Source: Antitrichia curtipendula
Lineage: Eukaryota > Streptophyta > Bryopsida > Hypnales > Leucodontaceae
Direction: 5' to 3'
DNA: 64,000 nt
NCBI GenBank assembly: GCA_951230915.1
Contig: OX579634.1
Span: 48,249,570 to 48,313,569, forward strand
Part shown: piece by piece, positions 59,591 to 64,000 of the stretch
Numbering within the stretch: position 1 is the first letter of the stretch
Layout of the letters: the number at the start of each line of letters is the position of its first letter
The notes under the pieces: generated by a model
What the model saw: the letters and a program-made list of their open reading frames with translations, nothing else
What the model was told of the DNA's origin: nothing
Databases searched by the model: none
Translations under genes and position numbers: made by a program

Positions 59591-62500
59591 TGTACCAAAA
59601 GTAGGTGTTTGTAAGCTCCAAATTTGTCACTTGGGACTCATGATTTTTTTTTTAAAGTTTGAGTTAAGTTTTTTATACATAAAGCCTAAAAAAGAGTATA
59701 ATACCAAAATAGATACATCACATGCTAGTATAGTATTTGGTCTTAAGTAAAGTGTTTTTCTCCGAATAGGCTCAAATCCCACATATAAATAGGATAAAAT
59801 CCCCCCAAATGTATAAATTGTGGGTATTTAGTAGAAATTGCCCAAACTGCCTAAACTTGCCTTGCATGTGATAAATTGTTGCTAAATTGATCTGAGGAAA
59901 CCTTTGTGAGAACCCTAAGTTGATTCCTAGAGAGAGGTTTCAATTTCCTATTCACTTTCATGAAATAACATAAATCATAATTGTAAGCTTGTAGATGCAA
60001 CAAACTCAAGACAAACTAGTGGAGGGCATCTATGGCTAGAGTTTGGTATTTCAAGGTGGAAATCATTCTAGGAGTCCAACAATGAAATCAGTTTGCCAAG
60101 ATTTCTTCTTGTATGGAAGATTCCTTGTTCATTGATAATTAAAGGAGAAAGCAGAATTTGGTTCTCTTTTTTCAAATGTGCAAATCAAAAATGTCAGCTT
60201 TTACATCTTTTGTGAAATTTTATGAAATTTTTCATAAAATGTTCTAATTTTTTTTATACTCAAAAGATCTTATTTTGAATAGTAAATTGCTAAAACTTAG
60301 AATGGAAAATTTATAGAAATTACCTACGGTGTGGTAAAATCTCACTAAAAACTTTTATGGGTATTTTTATGCTAATAATATGCTTCAACAAATTTCATAA
60401 CATTTTGACATCTAGAAGTATCCAAACTAAAAATATTCTTAAAAACTAGGAAAAGTTGAAGGAAGTTCGTGGAATCGACTGGCATTCTAGGGGCATACAA
60501 AATCAAAATGAGGTCAAAGTGGGGTCTTTTCTTACTCCCTCATATTTTATAAGGAGCTTAGGCTAGTTAGTTTTCTCATAAAAGATGAAATCCAAGAGTT
60601 GGATTAATATCGCTTTTTAATTTTAAATTGGCACTAGGATTCTTTGAGATTTCACAAAGGAAAAAGGAGTAGGGGATTCCATAGACCAAAAATGACCTTC
60701 TAAAGCCACTGGCACAATCCATTTGTAATTTAGAATCTTTCTCCAAAAATTAGAGTTTTGGTCTAGCGTAGATAGTTGAAAATTAAAGATTAGGGGTGAA
60801 AATTCTAAATGATAAGATTACCAATACAAAATTGAGAAGGGGGTGCCCATTAAAAAAGTATATAAAGGCACCCATTTCCCTCTAAAAAAAGACCCTTTAT
60901 AATCTTTTGTAACCATTTTTTGGCACATTGGCTCCATTGGGTCCATTTAGTTGAATTTTGGCCATTTTTGAGCCAAATCACCAAACTAGTTGTTTTTTAG
61001 AACTTTTTATGCTTCATTGTTGGTTTTCTAGCAAACATTAAGAGAAATTTGGGATCCCTTAAAATTTGTTGCTTCTTGCATGTATTGATGAAGTACTAAC
61101 AAATTGTCATCGTGTTTTGTTAAAGTTTTGTTGTATTTTGTCTAAGTTTCTTGTATATATATATCTTTGTACTAATCTAGGACCCTCCTCTTCCGTACCT
61201 TGATGATGCCGCTTAGGGGGACCTTTAGTGTTGATTTGTGAAATGAATTTTATACTAATTAACATGTGCTTTCGTACTATTACATGTTTTGTGTTAACAC
61301 ATATTTTGTACTAACTTGTGCTTGTGCCTACTAACGTGAGTTTAATACTAATTCATGTCGGAACACCTATGTTTTGACAAAAGTTGTAGCTATTATCCTT
61401 ATCTTATCCTATATGGTGAAGCTTTGATTCTATAAGTCCTATAAATGTTGTTAGAATTTGCGAAATACTCCTAGTTAGCGGAGCTTTGATTTTAGAATTA
61501 TCAAAGTGTTAATAGAATTTGCAAAATACTCCTAGACAGTGGAATTTTGAACCTAGAAGTCCTAAGAAAAAACTCTCAAAAAACAGTTCCAATTGGTATC
61601 GCGGTTAAATGCCATAGTCTCTACCAAGTTTAGTTTCCAAAATTCAAGTTTGGAAGATCAAATTTAGTCCCTCAAATTTAATGGTTAAGAATGTACTTTA
61701 GCCTACTAGTTTGGTTTTTAATTCTCTGAGTATTAGTTCGTTGAGCATAAAAAATTAGTCACCCCAAAAGGTTCAAAACTACCAAAGAAAGGCTAATTTT
61801 AGTTTCAAAACTCCCTCCAAAGCTTGAGTTAAAATAGGAGAAAATTTCAATAGGAAAAAGGCCCCCCAAAGGCTCAAAAATCTCCAAAAATCAAAATGAT
61901 AAGGGCTTTAAACATGTTTAATTTTTTGGATCTTGGAGTGGTTTGGACAATCAGAGACAGCCATGTGGTAGGCCACGTCACTAAAAAATTGGGTTTTGTC
62001 AATCGGTCTTTGCTACATGACAACGTCCCAATTAGTAGAGGAAGGAGTTGGGCCAACTAGGGAGCAACACGTGGCATTTAGTCAATAGGCCAATCTACAC
62101 AATCAATGCAAAGGATCTAAGGCTAGTAGGAGAACACCACGTGGCAGAGGACAAGGATATATATTTTTTTAATTGACTATGTTATTGAGCGTTGTTGGAT
62201 TATTCTAGATTTTGGGACTATCTAGACTTTTGGACCAGATATTAGTTCCAAAATTTTGGAATTTGTGTATAAAAAATTAATTAATGTAAGAAAAAACTAA
62301 AAATTAAAACTAAAACACAAACATCTATGTGTTATATTAGAGTAAGAAGTAATTTGGGAGAAGTTAGGATTCGTGTAGAAGAAAGAAAGTAGGGAAGCTT
62401 GGAAGTAAATTGCAAACACAATAGATAGAGCTCAAACCATAGAAACTCCTATTTCTTAAAGGATGAAGAGAGAAGAGTGAAGTTGGACTCTTGCAATGAA

Positions 62501-62717
62501 ATAGAAATGCCACAAAATAATGAAGGTGACAATTTAGGTGTAGAAGTTGGCAATAATTGAAGATTAGGTGGAAATTTAAAGAGTTTCAAGTGACTATTAG
62601 AATTGTAAATTAGAAAAAAATAATTGACTTGAGATGAAAAGGCAAGAATATTGCAAGAAGTCAATTATTTTCTTGGAAGTTGAACAATTATTTTCTTCCA
62701 AGTCACTTAGTAGAATA
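59591..62717. other. AT-rich intergenic, no gene seen
   Basis: No coding frame above 60 codons. The site TTGGTATCGCGGTTAAATG near 61590 faintly resembles an LTR-retrotransposon primer-binding site, but no LTR pair or polyprotein was found. Confidence 0.4.
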
Positions 62718-63302
62718 TTAACCCCTAAAACCCCAAGGGTGTTTTCTGCCAAAAAACACTCAAAATTACTACTTCTGTTGTATTCACTAAAGAAACCAAT
62801 TTTTTTGTTTTTTGTGAATTTAACCATAGGATCTTGTACTTAACTTGTCTGAGATCATGTAGTAAAAATTTCATCAAATTTGACCGTACGGATTGAAAGA
62901 TATTAACATTCAAAGTTGAACAAATAGTTTTTTTTCAAGAAGATGCTTAAATTGCCCGAAAAACTAAGATTGTCCATAACTTTCTCATCCCTAGTCCAAA
63001 TAGAATGAATCAAAGCTTCACGTATAGGTAAGAACATAATATTTTAGAAAAAAAATTCAAAAAAATTATTTTGATTTTTTGTAATTTTTTTTGGGATGCC
63101 CGCCAATCTCCATTTCTTGCTCATTGTGCCATAACTTTTTCATTTGGCATCCGATTGAAACAAAAATTATATATCCACAAAGCTCTTGCAAAGCTACACA
63201 ACCTCAAAAAATCTCAAAAAAATTCACTTCAAATTGAGACAATAGGAACCTACCCGGACCCAAATTGTCCCCCGAGGGGACAAGCGGGGTTTTAGGGGTT
63301 AA
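62718..63302 (+). mobile_element. TTAA-flanked piggyBac-like element, 577 bp
   Basis: TTAA 62718-62721 then CCCCTAAAACCCC. It ends GGGGTTTTAGGGG, then TTAA 63299-63302. The terminal inverted repeat is a perfect 13 bp. It is the longer relative of the TNL2-intron copy, sharing TTAACCATAGGATCTTGTAC and TTTCATCAAATTTGACC. No useful open frame. Confidence 0.82.
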
Positions 63303-63441
63303 TAATGGAATAGAATAGTCTTGGAAGTAAAGAAAAAAGAAAAAAAGATAAAGAAAAGTAGCTGGAAATACAACTTCCCAAGCAAATTGTATTAATTCCA
63401 CAAATTCAAGCAATGAGCAAAAATCCAAAAAGAAATCAAAT
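63303..63441. other. Short AT-rich spacer
   Basis: Purine-rich DNA between the transposon and the candidate first exon. No element recognised. Confidence 0.35.
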
Positions 63442-63504
63442 ATGGCAAGTGAAGAAGAGTTTGAAGGCGTATTCAACTACATCATAGATGAGGTCCCGTC
63501 CGAG
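63442..63504 (+). CDS. Candidate first coding exon, unidentified
   Basis: ATG at 63442 opens MASEEEFEGVFNYIIDEVPS, then E, directly before a good donor (GTAAGA at 63505). The acidic N-terminus and phase-0 donor make it plausible, but no downstream exon can be recognised before the window ends at 64000. Confidence 0.3.
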
Positions 63505-64000
63505 GTAAGATACTAATTCTTCCATTTCTTCTTTAATTTTTTTGATTAGTCATTTGAATTCCTAGCCAAACTTCAAGTTAGACTCAAACCCTAAAGATTA
63601 GGTTTGTTTTCATGTTTTCATGTTGAGTTCTTAAAATTTATAAAATAGGTCTAGAGGTTTTCAGAAAACATAAAACAAATAGGAATTAGGTCTAAAATGA
63701 GTAAAATATAGGTGGATGAAGTTTAATCTATAAATTGGATGAATTATCTAAATTAATCCAAAAAAAACAAGATTTGAAAATCAAGAAGTAGAAATAATTC
63801 AAACTCCAAAAATAAAGTTAAAAGTTAATTTTGAATTTTAGGTTAATAGCAAACAGGGGATGAAGTTTGAAGTATTGATTAGCAGTCAAACTTCATTCAT
63901 CGATAACTTTCACTAAGAAGGTCCAAATGTGAAGTAATTTACATTTTGAAATGTTTAAGTAAGAAAAATATTTAAAGAACAAGTATTTAAAGTCTAAAAA
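63505..64000. other. AT-rich sequence to window end
   Basis: Would be intron 1 if the candidate exon is real. No other feature seen. Confidence 0.35.

Noticed and set aside
61580..61610. LTR retrotransposon primer-binding site
   Set aside because: There is only a weak resemblance to the tRNA-Met complement, with no LTR pair, polypurine tract or gag/pol frame nearby.

Overview
This window looks like nuclear DNA of a land plant, most likely a non-flowering one (bryophyte, lycophyte, fern or conifer grade). The reasons are intron-containing genes with GT/AG splicing, TIR-NB-LRR immune receptor genes of the type known from early-diverging plants, a plastid-targeted protoporphyrinogen oxidase fragment, AT-rich intergenic DNA crowded with small DNA transposons, and a run of Ns (43725-43924) typical of a scaffolded assembly. 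I cannot name the species.

The main functional content is a pair of TIR-NB-LRR paralogs on the + strand about 40 kb apart. TNL1 (about 10904-15187) has a frameshift and an in-frame stop in its LRR exon. TNL2 (51107-55811) is open for about 1000 codons. Internal exon lengths (634, 264 and 672 bp) are identical in the two copies, which supports the gene models. The duplication reaches well beyond the coding exons: a GC-richer upstream block (7638-10640 versus 45313-47300 plus 48538-48680) and the 3' flank (15190-16680 versus 55812-57480, with further matches at 22310-22670 versus 57380-59590). The two copies have since been separated and altered by different insertions.

Scattered around them are broken fragments of ordinary cellular genes that keep their introns: the 5' part of a plastid protoporphyrinogen oxidase gene (2478-4372), an E2 ubiquitin-conjugating-domain gene (17550-18706), and the 5' part of a 40S ribosomal protein S4 gene (47562-48400). 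Several of their defects are C-to-T type changes. Two or three short unidentified exon-like frames (20731-20880, 40457-40714, 63442-63504) may be similar.

The rest is mostly transposon-derived. The most striking group is a set of elements flanked by TTAA with CCC...GGG termini, which are piggyBac-superfamily hallmarks. There are about nine paired copies from 73 to 920 bp, with one insertion/empty-site pair visible by comparing TNL2 with TNL1. There are also two non-autonomous CACTA (En/Spm) elements, a Stowaway MITE, two MITE families with TAAGG termini, a hAT transposase remnant, an inverted repeat with arms of about 890 bp around the N gap, a minisatellite and a tRNA-Pro-like half gene. I saw no complete transposase, no intact rRNA or tRNA gene and no CRISPR array.
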